Numbered from the stretch's first letter, positions 7,461 through 17,053 are shown. The stretch is DNA of 64,000 bases from DATJLY01 sp963729295 (GCA_963729295.1 CAVSNJ010000029.1:124001-188000); one strand, 5' to 3'. The notes: generated by a model from the sequence alone, not told the origin. Numbers and translations: made by a program.

Positions 7461-8626
7461 AACCCGAGCGGCCCGTAATCGAGGCCGAGCCGGACCTTGC
7501 CGATGCGCCCGAAGATCGCGGGCGTCAGCGATGCGTGCTTCAAGCCCGCGAATATATCGCGCAGGCAGCGCTGCAAGGGATTCCCCGCGAGGATGGCAGT
7601 GGTGCCGGCAGCGTCGAAGGCGAACACGGCCGTGTCGCGCGCCGCGCCGGCGAGCGTCAATGCCGCTTGCGTCGTATCGAGCGCGCGGTTCGGATCGAAG
7701 GCACGCCCCGCCGCAATCGCCTCGTCCTGCGCGGCGAGGCAATCGAGATAGTAGCCGCGACCGGCGCGCAGGCGCCCCTCGACCTCGCCGATGCCGTATT
7801 GCACGAAATGGTCGTCGGCCTGGGTCCCTTCGGCGGCGCTGCGCTTGATCTTCGGCGCGGCTTCGATCAATTCCGCAAGCGCGCGCAAGGCGACGCCGCT
7901 GGCAAAAGCCGCGATGCCGATCTGCGTCAGCCCGATCACTCCGCGTGCGGAGACCTCACGCGGGTTCGCGGAAGGGTAATACGGATATTCGAACGTGCGA
8001 TGCGCGGGGACGAACGCGTCGGCGATGGTGTAGTCGATGCTGGCGGTCGCGCGCAGCCCCATCGTGTCCCACGAGCCTTCCTTGATCTCGACATCGGCCT
8101 TGGGCAGCACATGTCCGCGAAACCATTGCTGGCCGTCGCGCGGCTCGATCGGCGCCGGGACGACGACCCAGCGCGCGAGCGAGCTTCCGGAGCCCCAGCC
8201 AAAATTGCCCGAGACGCGAAAGCCGCCCGGCGCCGCCATCGATTTCGCCTTGGGCAGCAACGAGCCCCAGCAGGCAACGGGGCCGTCGCCAAACACCTCT
8301 TTACGCGCGCGGGCGGAGGCGCCGGCATGAACGGAAGCATTGATGCCGTTGCACAGCGCGACGCACCACCCGGCCGAGCCGTCGGCGCGGGCGATCTCCT
8401 CCGCGGTCTCGAACAGTTCCGCGCGCGAGCCGCCGAATCCGCCGTCGGAAGCCGGCACGAGAAGCGAAAAGAGGTTGGCGTCGAGCAAGGCAGCCGCGAC
8501 CTTGTCGGTGAGCCGCGTCAAGCGTTCCGCGGCCAGCGCTTCTTCGGCAATGAGCTTGCCGATCGCCTTGGCCCGATCGAGCGGGCGAGCCGGCGCAACC
8601 ACATTGCCGATCGGAGTGTCGTTCAT
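7457..8626 (-). CDS. Acyl-CoA dehydrogenase-fold flavoprotein (possibly a flavin-dependent monooxygenase component)
   Basis: A 389-residue protein of the acyl-CoA dehydrogenase superfamily. The N-terminal helical domain (LFSLLVPASDGGFGG) and the middle region (GFRVSGNFGWGSGSSLARW) resemble the HsaA/DszC-like hydroxylases rather than true acyl-CoA dehydrogenases. No catalytic Glu of the beta-oxidation enzymes was obvious. The ATG at 8626 lies 14 bases after the stop of the upstream substrate-binding protein gene, so the two form an operon. If it is a monooxygenase, a flavin reductase must come from elsewhere, since none is in the window. Confidence 0.83.
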   Translation of the reverse strand: MNDTPIGNVVAPARPLDRAKAIGKLIAEEALAAERLTRLTDKVAAALLDANLFSLLVPASDGGFGGSRAELFETAEEIARADGSAGWCVALCNGINASVHAGASARARKEVFGDGPVACWGSLLPKAKSMAAPGGFRVSGNFGWGSGSSLARWVVVPAPIEPRDGQQWFRGHVLPKADVEIKEGSWDTMGLRATASIDYTIADAFVPAHRTFEYPYYPSANPREVSARGVIGLTQIGIAAFASGVALRALAELIEAAPKIKRSAAEGTQADDHFVQYGIGEVEGRLRAGRGYYLDCLAAQDEAIAAGRAFDPNRALDTTQAALTLAGAARDTAVFAFDAAGTTAILAGNPLQRCLRDIFAGLKHASLTPAIFGRIGKVRLGLDYGPLGF

Positions 8627-8640
8627 CTCAAACTCCTCCG

Positions 8641-9600
8641 CTATTCGTGCGTGACGCGGTTGCGCGCCTCGTCGCGGATATCGTCTTCGACGATGTCGCG
8701 CGGATCGAATTCGCGCGGCAGCGCGCCGTGCCTGACGAGCACCGTCTCCATCGCGGCGAGGCGGTCGAGCGGGATGGGGAGCGACGGCGCCACGCCGTTG
8801 CTGCGCGCGGCCTCGGTGAAGATCGCGGCAGGCCTGGGATCGTCGTGACCCATGCCTGTGACGGCGCGGGCGAGCGCGAGCTCGGCATCGCGGCTTTTGA
8901 GCGCATGGCCAAGCGCCGCCATTTCGGCCGCGAGGAAGCGGATCGCGTCCTCGCGCCGCGCGCGCAGATTGCGCCCGGTCGCCATGATGCAGCGCCGCAC
9001 GAAATTCGGCATGAGCTCGCTGCCGCGCGCGGCAAGCTTGAGGCCCGCATGCTCGGCGAGCGGCAAATACTCGACCGACACGATCGCGGCCGCCGCCGCA
9101 CCCGATTCGAGCGCGCCATAGCGCTCCTCGTCGCCGGGGTAGATGGCGAAGCGCACCAGCGTCGTCGGGATGGAATTGGCGGCGAGATAGGCCTCGGCCA
9201 CGAGAACGGGAAGCTCCGCCGGCGCCGAGGCGGCGATGAACTGCCCCTGCAGATCCTTCGGCGCGAGGATGCTGGGGCGCGTGAAGACGGATTGGGTCAC
9301 GCCGAGCCAGGGGCAGCCGACGATGCGTACATCGTCCCGAGTCTCGGCGAGGATCGCAGTGGCCGGCGTGCCCTCGAAACTGTCGATGTTGCCCTCTATG
9401 AGGGCCGGGAGCGCCAACGCGTCGTTCGGGAACGTGACGGTCTCGAGCTCGAGCCCGGCCTTGTCGGCAAAACCGCCCTTCTCCGCCATCAGGGCGAAGC
9501 CAGCATCGGCCGATGGCGCGACGACGCCGTGCCGCCACGGCTTTGCCGCCGCGGGAAGCGCCACGACGCCTGCGACGAGCGCGAGGCAAACCGCTCTCAT
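8641..9600 (-). CDS. Periplasmic substrate-binding protein, NMT1/SsuA type, orphan
   Basis: A 319-residue ABC-type binding protein with a signal peptide (MRAVCLALVAGVVALPAAA). The mature part has the NMT1/SsuA pattern: GLELETVTFPNDALALPALIEGNIDSFEG and a central KDLQGQFIAAS segment. The ATG at 9600 is chosen because it begins the signal peptide; in-frame starts further upstream would place unrelated residues before it. It is co-transcribed with the acyl-CoA-dehydrogenase-like gene. No permease or ATPase is nearby. Confidence 0.88.
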   Translation of the reverse strand: MRAVCLALVAGVVALPAAAKPWRHGVVAPSADAGFALMAEKGGFADKAGLELETVTFPNDALALPALIEGNIDSFEGTPATAILAETRDDVRIVGCPWLGVTQSVFTRPSILAPKDLQGQFIAASAPAELPVLVAEAYLAANSIPTTLVRFAIYPGDEERYGALESGAAAAAIVSVEYLPLAEHAGLKLAARGSELMPNFVRRCIMATGRNLRARREDAIRFLAAEMAALGHALKSRDAELALARAVTGMGHDDPRPAAIFTEAARSNGVAPSLPIPLDRLAAMETVLVRHGALPREFDPRDIVEDDIRDEARNRVTHE

Positions 9601-9691
9601 GCCGCAAAACCTAAAACGGGAACGCCCCAAAGTCATGGACGGAAATCGCGGCGCGGCCGACAATCGAGCGGCCAACACCCGCGAGGAAGAC

Positions 9692-10504
9692 ATGAGCGAA
9701 GGCGACCGCTACGCCTCCTACACCCGCCTCACCTTCGACCGGCCGCACGACAAGGTGCTGCGCATCACCATGGCGAACGGGCGCATGAACACGACGGATC
9801 CGGCGATGCATGCCGAGCTTGCCGCCGTGTGGCGCGACGTCGATGCCGACCCTTCGGTCAATGCCGCGATCATCACCGGCGCCGGCAAGATATTCTCGGC
9901 GGGCGGCGACTTCGCCATGATCGAGCGCCAGATCGACGATTTCACGGCGCGCGCGCGCGGCTGGCGCGAGGCGCGCGACATCGTCTACGGCGTCATCAAC
10001 TGCTCGAAGCCGGTGGTAAGCGCGATGCGCGGCGTCGCCGTGGGCGCGGGCCTCGTCGCCGGGCTTCTGGCCGACGTGTCGATCGCAACGAAGGACTGCC
10101 GCATCATCGACGGACATACGCGGTTGGGCGTCGCCGCCGGCGATCACGCGGCGATCATCTGGCCGCTCCTGTGCGGCATGGCGAAGGCGAAATACTACCT
10201 GCTGCTGTGCGAGCAGGTGCTGGGCGCCGAGGCCGAGCGCATCGGCCTCATCAGCCTCGCGGTCGAGGATGCCGAGCTCGACGCCAAGGCGGTCGAGATC
10301 GCCGGCCGCCTGGCTTCGGGCGCGCCCTCGGCGGTGCGCTGGACCAAGTACGCGCTCAACAACTGGCTGCGGCAGATGGGGCCGACCTTCGATGCCTCGC
10401 TCGCTCTCGAGTTCATGGGCTTTTCCGGTCCCGAGGTGCAGGAAGGGCTTGCGTCCCACCGCGAGAAACGCGCGCCCAAGTTCCCGGGCGAATCGCCGGT
10501 GTGA
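9692..10504 (+). CDS. Enoyl-CoA hydratase/isomerase family protein (crotonase)
   Basis: A 270-residue crotonase-fold protein. AGGDFAMIERQ forms the first oxyanion-hole region (usually AGxD), and AMRGVAVGAGLVAGLLADVSIA is the second. It can act as a hydratase, isomerase or C-C hydrolase on a CoA thioester. The ATG at 9692 has GAGGAAGA upstream; an in-frame ATG at 9635 would add nineteen poorly conserved-looking residues. It is transcribed divergently from the SBP operon and ends just before a palindromic repeat. Confidence 0.9.
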   Translation: MSEGDRYASYTRLTFDRPHDKVLRITMANGRMNTTDPAMHAELAAVWRDVDADPSVNAAIITGAGKIFSAGGDFAMIERQIDDFTARARGWREARDIVYGVINCSKPVVSAMRGVAVGAGLVAGLLADVSIATKDCRIIDGHTRLGVAAGDHAAIIWPLLCGMAKAKYYLLLCEQVLGAEAERIGLISLAVEDAELDAKAVEIAGRLASGAPSAVRWTKYALNNWLRQMGPTFDASLALEFMGFSGPEVQEGLASHREKRAPKFPGESPV

Positions 10505-10519
10505 ACCCCCTCACCCCAA

Positions 10520-10542
10520 CCCTCTCCCCGGAGGGGAGAGGG
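10520..10542. repeat. Perfect inverted repeat (10-bp stem, 3-base loop)
   Basis: CCCTCTCCCC at 10520-10529 pairs with GGGGAGAGGG at 10533-10542 around a GGA loop, between two convergent genes. It would fold into a strong GC hairpin able to stop transcription from both sides, although no T-tract follows. It resembles the dispersed CCCTCTCCC-type palindromes seen between genes in many alphaproteobacteria, which I recall from general knowledge. Only this copy is in the window. Confidence 0.75.
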
Positions 10543-10546
10543 GGAC

Positions 10547-11542
10547 CTAGGCCTCGATCGTGCTGGCGGCGAAAATCTCCTCGAGCGTCAGGAGGCGCGG
10601 CGTCAGGCCCTGCTCCTGCGAGTATTGCGCCACGGTTTCGAGCACCTTGCGGTTGGGCTTGACGCCGTGGCGGATGATCGGCTCCTCCACCGCCTTCTTC
10701 TGCTCGGGCGCGAGAACGCCGGTCTCGAAATAATAGCCGAGATGCTCCATGCGCTCGGAGTTGGCGATGTCGTTGGCGCGCGCGAACGCCTTGAGGATGT
10801 TGAGCGCCGCCCACGGATATTTCTCCGCGAGCTCGCGCTTGATGACCATGCCGTGATTGATCGGATAAAGCCCGGTCTTGCGGTAGAAGCGATGGCCCTC
10901 GGCCACGGGATCGGGGAAAAGCGTCTTGATCTCGGGATGGCGGCGCAGATCGGCCGAGCTGCGGTCGATCAGGTTGACGCCGGCGCCGACATAATGGACC
11001 GCCGCCTGAAGCTCGCCCGAAATCATCATCGAGCCGATGCTTTTCTCGGACGGGATGTAGTGCAGCGTCACGCCCGGCGGCGGCTTGAAGCCGGTGGCGC
11101 CGCCGTGCGACATGGCGGGTGGCCGCTCCATCCAGAATTCCATGTCTTGCGCCTTGACGCCGAATTCGTGCTCGAGCACGCCGCGCGTCCACAAGGCCGC
11201 GGTCTGCTGATACTCCGGCACGCCGACGCGCTTGCCCTTCAGCTCGGCCGGGCTTTCGATGCGCGCGTCGCGCCGCACCAGAATGCCGGTATGAAAAAAA
11301 CGCCGCGTGGTGAAGACCGGGATGCCGACCCAGCGCTCGTCGCCCTTGGCGTTGGCGATGAGGAGCGAGGAGACCGACATCTCCGATACGTCGAACTCGG
11401 CGAAATGAAGCTGGCGCCAGAACATCTCGGACGGGTGGAGCACGGTCGGCACGAGATCGATCGCATCGACCTTGGCGCGCCCGTCGAGCACCGGCCAGGT
11501 GCGCGGATTGTTGGTAAGCGCGATGCTGAGCTCAAGCTTCAT
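10547..11542 (-). CDS. SBP-fold protein related to 4,5-dihydroxyphthalate decarboxylase-like proteins
   Basis: A 331-residue protein resembling those annotated as 4,5-dihydroxyphthalate decarboxylase or as ABC substrate-binding proteins. Typical segments are DLVPTVLHPSEMFWRQLHFAEFDVSE (in pieces), KGKRVGVPEYQQTAALW and GLYPINHGMVIKRE. No signal peptide is visible, so it may be cytoplasmic. The fold is that of periplasmic binding proteins, and the decarboxylase name is often transferred without proof. ATG start at 11542. It is transcribed divergently from the next SBP gene, 74 bases away. Confidence 0.82.
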   Translation of the reverse strand: MKLELSIALTNNPRTWPVLDGRAKVDAIDLVPTVLHPSEMFWRQLHFAEFDVSEMSVSSLLIANAKGDERWVGIPVFTTRRFFHTGILVRRDARIESPAELKGKRVGVPEYQQTAALWTRGVLEHEFGVKAQDMEFWMERPPAMSHGGATGFKPPPGVTLHYIPSEKSIGSMMISGELQAAVHYVGAGVNLIDRSSADLRRHPEIKTLFPDPVAEGHRFYRKTGLYPINHGMVIKRELAEKYPWAALNILKAFARANDIANSERMEHLGYYFETGVLAPEQKKAVEEPIIRHGVKPNRKVLETVAQYSQEQGLTPRLLTLEEIFAASTIEA

Positions 11543-11616
11543 GGCCCGTCCTCCCTTGCCAAGCGTGGCACGGGTGATTTAAGTCGAAGCCGGCATCCTC
11601 CGCAACGGACCGCACC

Positions 11617-12618
11617 ATGAAGCTTTTCATCCGCCTGTCACTGGCACTGTCGCTCGCGTGTTGCGGCCTCGCACACGCCGCCGAGCCGATCAAAATCGGC
11701 ATCGTCAAGACGCTCGCGGTCGGGCCGATCTTCGTCGCCAAGGAGAAGGGCTATTTCGCGGCCGAGGGGCTCGACGCCGAGCTCGTCTATATCGACGCGG
11801 CGCAGCCGATCGCCGTCGCGGCGGCATCGGGCGCGATCGATTTCGGCATCACCGGGCTTTCGGTCGCGTTCTATGCGCTCGGGGGCGAAGGCGTGCTGCG
11901 CATGATCGCGGCCGGCAATCGCGAGATGCCCGGCTTCAAGAATGCGGGCTATGTCGCGTCGAACCGCGCCTGGGATGCGGGCCTCACGACGATCAAGGGC
12001 CTCGCCGGCCATTCCGTCGGCGTGACGCAGCGCGGCGCCATGCTCGACTACGACCTTGCGCTGGCGCTCGACAAGTTCGGCATCGACGCAAAGACGGTGC
12101 GCGTGCTGGCGCTGCAATCGAACACCGCGCTCACCTCGTCGATCGCGGGCGGCCAGGCGGATGCGGGCGTGCTGCCGGTGACGCCGGCGATGGTGCTCCT
12201 GGGCAAGAGCGAGGCGAAGCTCCTGGGCTGGGTCGGCGACATCGCGCCCTATGGCCAGACCAACGCCGCCTTCACCTCGACCAAGATCGCGAACGAGCGC
12301 CGGCCCACGGTCGAGCATTTCCTCGCCGCCTACAAGAAGGGCGCACGCCTCTATCACGACGCCTTCGCCGATGCGAAGGAGGAGCGGCGCGACGGGCCCG
12401 ACGCGGGCGAGATCCTCGCCATCCTCGCGAAATACACGGGCCAGAGCGAGGACCAGATTCGCGAAGCGATCCCATGGGTCGATCGCGACCTGCGGCTCGA
12501 CGTCGCGGACATCCGCCACCAGATCGCGTGGTTCCGCGCCCAGGGGCTTTTGAAAGGCGACGTCGACGCGGCCCAAATCGTCGACGCGCGCTATGTCGTG
12601 CCGCTGCCGAAACCCTAG
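11617..12618 (+). CDS. Periplasmic substrate-binding protein, NMT1/SsuA type, orphan
   Basis: A 333-residue secreted protein with a signal peptide ending around HAAEP (residues 1-22). The mature protein begins IKIGIVKTLAVGPIFVAKEKGYFAAEGL, a classic NMT1-like start, and continues with AIDFGITGLSVAFYAL. It belongs to the nitrate/sulfonate/taurine/thiamine-precursor binding group, where the ligand cannot be predicted. No ABC permease or ATPase is nearby. Its TAG stop shares a CTAG with the convergent MFS gene. Confidence 0.9.
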   Translation: MKLFIRLSLALSLACCGLAHAAEPIKIGIVKTLAVGPIFVAKEKGYFAAEGLDAELVYIDAAQPIAVAAASGAIDFGITGLSVAFYALGGEGVLRMIAAGNREMPGFKNAGYVASNRAWDAGLTTIKGLAGHSVGVTQRGAMLDYDLALALDKFGIDAKTVRVLALQSNTALTSSIAGGQADAGVLPVTPAMVLLGKSEAKLLGWVGDIAPYGQTNAAFTSTKIANERRPTVEHFLAAYKKGARLYHDAFADAKEERRDGPDAGEILAILAKYTGQSEDQIREAIPWVDRDLRLDVADIRHQIAWFRAQGLLKGDVDAAQIVDARYVVPLPKP

Positions 12619-13895
12619 CCGACGCGCTCGCCCACGAAATCGGCGAGATCGCGGCGCGTCGTGTCGGGCGCGAACCAGATGAAGAGCGGCGCGATCAGGA
12701 GGAACGACAGCGCCAGCAGAGGCAGGCCCGCGGCGATCGAATATTTGGTCGCGATCCAGCCCATCACCATCGGCGCGAACGACGCGCCGGCGAGCCCGAC
12801 GGTGAACGAGGCGCCGACGCCGGCGCCGCGGATCTGCGTCGGGAACACCTCGTTGGTGTAGCCGAGCCCGGTGCCGAAGCTGCCGGTGATGAGGAAGTTG
12901 GTCACGAGCCCGACCCAGAAGAGCGCGGACGGGGACGAGACATGTCCCATCACGACGAGCAGGATGGCGGCCGGCACGGCGAAGACCGGAATGACATAGC
13001 GCCGCCCGAACACGTCGCACAGCCAGCCGCAGATCCAGTAGGCGAAGATCGCGACGAACATCCAGACCGAGAGGTAGCTGCTCATCGCCGCGAAGCCCAA
13101 ATGCTTCTCGTTGGCGAGATAGAACGGCATCCACGCCGACCAGCCGATCCAGGTCCAGAGATAGAAGAAATAACAGAGGGTCGCGATCGTCGTCTCGCGC
13201 GGGTAGGCGCGGTAGGGCGCGAGGATGTCGAGCTTTTTCTTCAGTCCCTCCTTCAGCATCTCGGAGGTCACGTGCTCATAGCGCGGGCTTTCCTTGATGC
13301 CGGTGCGCACCCAAAGAACGAGCAGCGCCGGCAGGATGCCGAGGAAGTAGAGCGAGCGCCATCCCCACAGCGGCACGAACACGAGCGCGCAGAGCGAACA
13401 CACCATGTAGCCGAAGGGATAGCCGCCGACGAGACCGCCCAAGGCCGTGGCGCGCCACCGCGTCGGCGCCGTCTCGGTCACCATGATCATGCCGACCGGA
13501 TTTTCGCCGGCGAGCGCCACGCGCGTCAGCGCGCTGTAGACGAGAAGGCTGATCGGCCCGACCGAGAAGCCGGTGAGGCCGGTGAACATGGCATAGCCGA
13601 GGATGGTCCAGATGAGGCACGGCTTGCGGCCGTAGAAATCGGCCAGAACCGGGAAGACGAAGGTGCCGACGAGGCCGAGCCAGCGCGAAACGGTGGTGAC
13701 CGTCCCCATCGTCGCCGGCGTGATGCCCCATTCCTTGATGAGGATCGGGGTGACGAGCTGCATGATCGTGGCCTCGTAGATGTCGAAGGCCCAGCCGAGG
13801 ATGCAGATCGCGAGGACCGTGATGCTGTAGCTCGTCCATCTGTCGGCGTTGATCGCCGGTCCGGGAGAAGCTGCTGCGGGTGTGGAGACGGCCAT
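12615..13895 (-). CDS. MFS transporter, organic (aromatic) acid permease-like
   Basis: A 426-residue major facilitator with about twelve membrane segments. LADFYGRKP between helices 2 and 3 matches the MFS loop motif, and a related CDVFGRRYV lies after helix 8. Helix 1 contains GWAFDIYEATIMQ, which resembles the Gly/Asp-containing first helix of aromatic acid:H+ symporters. It probably imports a carboxylate substrate of this island, making it the only complete transporter in the first 19 kb. ATG at 13895 with GGAGG upstream. It heads a run of minus-strand genes only if promoters between are absent. Confidence 0.87.
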   Translation of the reverse strand: MAVSTPAAASPGPAINADRWTSYSITVLAICILGWAFDIYEATIMQLVTPILIKEWGITPATMGTVTTVSRWLGLVGTFVFPVLADFYGRKPCLIWTILGYAMFTGLTGFSVGPISLLVYSALTRVALAGENPVGMIMVTETAPTRWRATALGGLVGGYPFGYMVCSLCALVFVPLWGWRSLYFLGILPALLVLWVRTGIKESPRYEHVTSEMLKEGLKKKLDILAPYRAYPRETTIATLCYFFYLWTWIGWSAWMPFYLANEKHLGFAAMSSYLSVWMFVAIFAYWICGWLCDVFGRRYVIPVFAVPAAILLVVMGHVSSPSALFWVGLVTNFLITGSFGTGLGYTNEVFPTQIRGAGVGASFTVGLAGASFAPMVMGWIATKYSIAAGLPLLALSFLLIAPLFIWFAPDTTRRDLADFVGERVG

Positions 13896-13978
13896 GGTTT
13901 CCTCCCTTCGCGCTTGCTGCTGTTTTCGTGATTTGCGGTGTCGTGTCTCCGTCGGTGCGGGTTGTCGGTAGCAGCCGG

Positions 13979-14776
13979 TCAGCCGGCCAGGAATTTGCGG
14001 AGGATCGCTGCGACGCGCTCGCCCTGTTCGAGATGCGGGAGATGTCCGGCGCCGTCGATCAGCTCGGCTCGCGCGCCAGCGATGCGCGCGGTGAATTCGC
14101 CGGCATAGACGGCGGCGGCGATGCCGTCCTCCTTGCCCCAGAGGACGAGCGTCGGCGCCGCGACGCGGTGGATGCGGTGTTTCAGCCCCTTGTCGGGAAT
14201 GGGCCAGATATATTTGCCGGTGCAGGCCTGCGCCCAGACGAAGGCGACGATCGATGCGGTCCGCGCGTCCTTGTCCTCGGGACGAGCGAAGAAGCGCTTT
14301 GCCGCGTCGCCCGCGGGATCGGCGAAGAGCGCCTGGGCGCGTTGCGATTCGGGCATGATCATCCAGTTCTGCACCGGATGGTCGTCGCGCCAGAGACCCA
14401 CCGGGTCGATCAGCACCAGGCTTTTGACGCGGTTGGGCGTGTTGGCGGCGATTTCCGCCGCGACCAGCCCGCCGAACGAATGGCCCACGAGTGCCACCGT
14501 GTCGAGGCCGAGCCGGTCCAACAGCTCGCCGTAATAGACGATGAGGTCCCAGAGCGTGTCGATCAGGTGCGCGGCGTTAGGATCGCCGTTCGTCGTGCCG
14601 GGATGCTTGGGCGCAAACACCGTGTTCGCCGCGGCCAGGCGCGCGACGAAGGCGCGGTCGGGCGCGAGCCCCCAAGGCCCGTGCAGATAAAGGAGCGGCG
14701 GGCCATTGCCGCTCACCTCGATCTCGGTCTCGACCTTGCCTTGCCAGAGCTTGAGCCGACGTTCCTCGACAGCCAT
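13979..14776 (-). CDS. Alpha/beta hydrolase
   Basis: A 265-residue hydrolase of the alpha/beta fold. The nucleophile elbow is GHSFGG, the oxyanion-hole segment is LHGPWG near residue 31, and the C-terminal DGAGHLPH supplies the catalytic His. TLVLWGKEDG contains a probable acid. It resembles esterases and C-C bond (meta-cleavage product) hydrolases. ATG at 14776, fourteen bases after the stop of the luciferase-like gene upstream, so the two form an operon. The substrate is unknown. Confidence 0.9.
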   Translation of the reverse strand: MAVEERRLKLWQGKVETEIEVSGNGPPLLYLHGPWGLAPDRAFVARLAAANTVFAPKHPGTTNGDPNAAHLIDTLWDLIVYYGELLDRLGLDTVALVGHSFGGLVAAEIAANTPNRVKSLVLIDPVGLWRDDHPVQNWMIMPESQRAQALFADPAGDAAKRFFARPEDKDARTASIVAFVWAQACTGKYIWPIPDKGLKHRIHRVAAPTLVLWGKEDGIAAAVYAGEFTARIAGARAELIDGAGHLPHLEQGERVAAILRKFLAG

Positions 14777-14789
14777 CGGGCCCCCCGCC

Positions 14790-16025
14790 TCAGCTTGCTG
14801 CCGGCGCCATCGCGCGGGCGCGGCGCGTCTCCCTGAGGCGCGCAGGCCACCAGCGATCCTCCCATTCGTCGTCCCAGAGCGGCGCCAGATGCGGCAATAC
14901 CTCGCGCGCGAACAGATCGATGTTCTTGCGGCACAGCTCGCTCGGCATCGAGCCGAAATGAAGGAGCGTCATCAAATGGCCGATGCGCAGCCGCTTCACC
15001 GCTTCGAGAAGCTGCTCGCGCACCGATTTCGCGCTGCCGACGATGACGAAGCCGCGCTCGACGAAGTCCTTGAACTTCATTTCGCGGAGATTGAAGTTGC
15101 GGGTCGGGTTCGCGATCGCCTGTTGCAAGGCGTTGTATTCGAGACAGCCGGGAATGGCCATGTAGTGCGCCGGCGTCGACAGAAGGTTGTGATAGAAATA
15201 CTCCGCGTGCTTGGCGTATTCCTCGGTCTCGGCGTCCGTTTCCGAGATGCCGACCAGTTGCAGGAAGCCGAAGCGATGAGGATTGGCGTCGCGCCCCTTC
15301 TCGGCCACAAGCTGCCAATAGCGGTCGGCCACGGTCTCGGCATTCTTGGCGCCCTGATAGCTCAGATTGCAGAAGCAGTAATCGTGCTCCACCACGTATT
15401 CGGCGGTGGACGAGATGCCCGAGCCGGGAATCCAAATGGGCGGATGCGGCTGCTGGATCGGGCGCGGCCAGAGCGTGACCGCCGGGAGCTGATAATGCTT
15501 GCCGTTCCAGGCAAAGCGCTCCTTCGCCGACCAGGCCTTGAGGACGAGCTCCAATGCCTCGCGATAGCGCTCGCGCTGGTCCAAGGGCACGATGCCGTTG
15601 GCGATCGTCGCGTCGGCCGGCAGCCCGGTCGGGAACCCGGCGACGAGGCGGCCGCCACTGATGCAATCGATGATGGCGTATTCCTCGGCGATGCGGGTCG
15701 GCGGCGAGGTCGAGGGCAAGGTCGAGCCGATCTGGATGATGGCTGTGTTCTCGCCGTTCGTGAGCTTCGCCAGCACCGAGCCCATCAAGCTCGGATTGGC
15801 CATGAAGCCGTAGACGTTCTGATGATGCTGGTTGGTGCAGACGCCGTGCATGCCGGCCTTCGCGGCATAGACGAGTTCGTCGAGCGTCCAGTTGTAATAA
15901 GCGCCGACCTTGTCGGCGTCGGCCACGTCGAACCATTGCGGATCGATATAGGCCGAGTTGTAGCGCCGCGCGAAATCCGGCGGCAGATCGCGATAGGGCA
16001 TGAGGTGGAACATGCAGACTTTCAT
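14790..16025 (-). CDS. LLM-class flavin-dependent oxidoreductase (bacterial luciferase-like)
   Basis: A 411-residue luciferase-like monooxygenase with an FMNH2-dependent TIM barrel. IISGGRLVAGFPTG-like text (CISGGRLVAGFPTG) and QQPHPPIWIPGSG are family-typical. I prefer the ATG at 16025, which has GAGAGG eight bases upstream, over a GTG at 16034. It is followed at 14 bases by the alpha/beta hydrolase, suggesting ring oxygenation and then hydrolysis. A second family member lies at 45171-46226. No dedicated flavin reductase was found. Confidence 0.9.
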   Translation of the reverse strand: MKVCMFHLMPYRDLPPDFARRYNSAYIDPQWFDVADADKVGAYYNWTLDELVYAAKAGMHGVCTNQHHQNVYGFMANPSLMGSVLAKLTNGENTAIIQIGSTLPSTSPPTRIAEEYAIIDCISGGRLVAGFPTGLPADATIANGIVPLDQRERYREALELVLKAWSAKERFAWNGKHYQLPAVTLWPRPIQQPHPPIWIPGSGISSTAEYVVEHDYCFCNLSYQGAKNAETVADRYWQLVAEKGRDANPHRFGFLQLVGISETDAETEEYAKHAEYFYHNLLSTPAHYMAIPGCLEYNALQQAIANPTRNFNLREMKFKDFVERGFVIVGSAKSVREQLLEAVKRLRIGHLMTLLHFGSMPSELCRKNIDLFAREVLPHLAPLWDDEWEDRWWPARLRETRRARAMAPAAS

Positions 16026-16093
16026 TGCCGTCACCTCTCACCGTTTCTGGCGCTCGTGCCAACTCTATGCCGGAACGCGCGCCGCGTGAACCT

Positions 16094-17053
16094 TCATTTC
16101 CCCGGCAGATACTGTTCCGTATAGAGCTTTGCCATATCGGGCTCCTGGTCGAGCAGGTGAAGCTCGACAAAGGATTGGCCGATACGCCGAACATCCTGCG
16201 GATCGAAATGCCCGTCTCCGGAAATTCCAGGCATGAGGCGATCGTATTCAATCGTCTCGTCGGCCGCGGACAGGCCGGTCACGGTCGCGGCGATGCGGAT
16301 CGTGTCGTCGCGGTGGGCGCGCATGTAGGCGACGGCTTCGAGCCAGGCAGCCAGGAACCTGCGCACCGCATCGGGATTGCGGCGCAGCTGATCGGCCGAG
16401 GCATAGATCGTGTGCGCCATGAAATGCGGCACGAAATCGGCGGCGGTGGCGAGCAGCCGGCCTTCGTGCGCGCGCTCGAAGATGGGGCCCGACGTGGCGT
16501 TTCCGACCGTGGCGTCGACGAGGTGGGTCTTCAGCGCCGCCGCGGCCGCACCCGGGCTCGAGCCGATGGCGGTGAGCTTGATGCCGTCCGGCCCCCAGCC
16601 CTTGACGCGCGCCAATTCGAGCGCGACCCACTGCGTGATCGAGCCGATCGTTGCGATGCCGATCGTCTTGCCCTTGAGATCGTCGAGCGATTTCACCGGC
16701 GAGTCATAAGGGACGAGGATGCCGAACTCGAGCATCGGCCCGGCGATCACGGCGATCGCGGTCGCCGGCATGCCCTTCACCTCCATCGCCATGCCCATGG
16801 GCGAGCCCAGGGAAATGTCGATCGAGCCGGCGACGAGCGCCTGGTCCATCTTGGCCGCGCCTTCGAAATCGATGCGCTCGATCGCGAGATCGCGCTTCTC
16901 GAAGAATCCTTGGGCGAGCCCGACATCGAGCGGCACATAGGAAAAGAGATAACCCGGCGAGCGCCCGACCCGCAGCGTGTCGGCGGCGTGCGCGGACGTC
17001 GCGAAGGCGAGCGCGAGGATCGCGGCGGCGCCAAGGACCCGTCGCGCGCTCAT
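16094..17053 (-). CDS. Periplasmic substrate-binding protein, NMT1/SsuA type, coupled to a MetE-II-like gene
   Basis: A 319-residue secreted binding protein with signal peptide MSARRVLGAAAILALAFA and cleavage near SAHAAD. The mature part begins LRVGRSPGYLFSYVPLDVGLAQGFFEKR; SLDDLKGKTIGIATIGS is the usual second-lobe marker. The ATG at 17053 overlaps the stop of the upstream MetE-II-like gene (ATGA), so the enzyme and the binding protein are made together. That is direct evidence for a shared substrate pathway. Permease and ATPase genes are missing. Confidence 0.9.
   Translation of the reverse strand: MSARRVLGAAAILALAFATSAHAADTLRVGRSPGYLFSYVPLDVGLAQGFFEKRDLAIERIDFEGAAKMDQALVAGSIDISLGSPMGMAMEVKGMPATAIAVIAGPMLEFGILVPYDSPVKSLDDLKGKTIGIATIGSITQWVALELARVKGWGPDGIKLTAIGSSPGAAAAALKTHLVDATVGNATSGPIFERAHEGRLLATAADFVPHFMAHTIYASADQLRRNPDAVRRFLAAWLEAVAYMRAHRDDTIRIAATVTGLSAADETIEYDRLMPGISGDGHFDPQDVRRIGQSFVELHLLDQEPDMAKLYTEQYLPGK

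Noticed and set aside
7457..9607. 716-codon open frame joining the acyl-CoA-dehydrogenase-like gene with upstream sequence, as a fusion protein
   Set aside because: The upstream part is the wrong frame of the substrate-binding protein gene, which has its own signal peptide and stop at 8641; the enzyme has a clear ATG at 8626.
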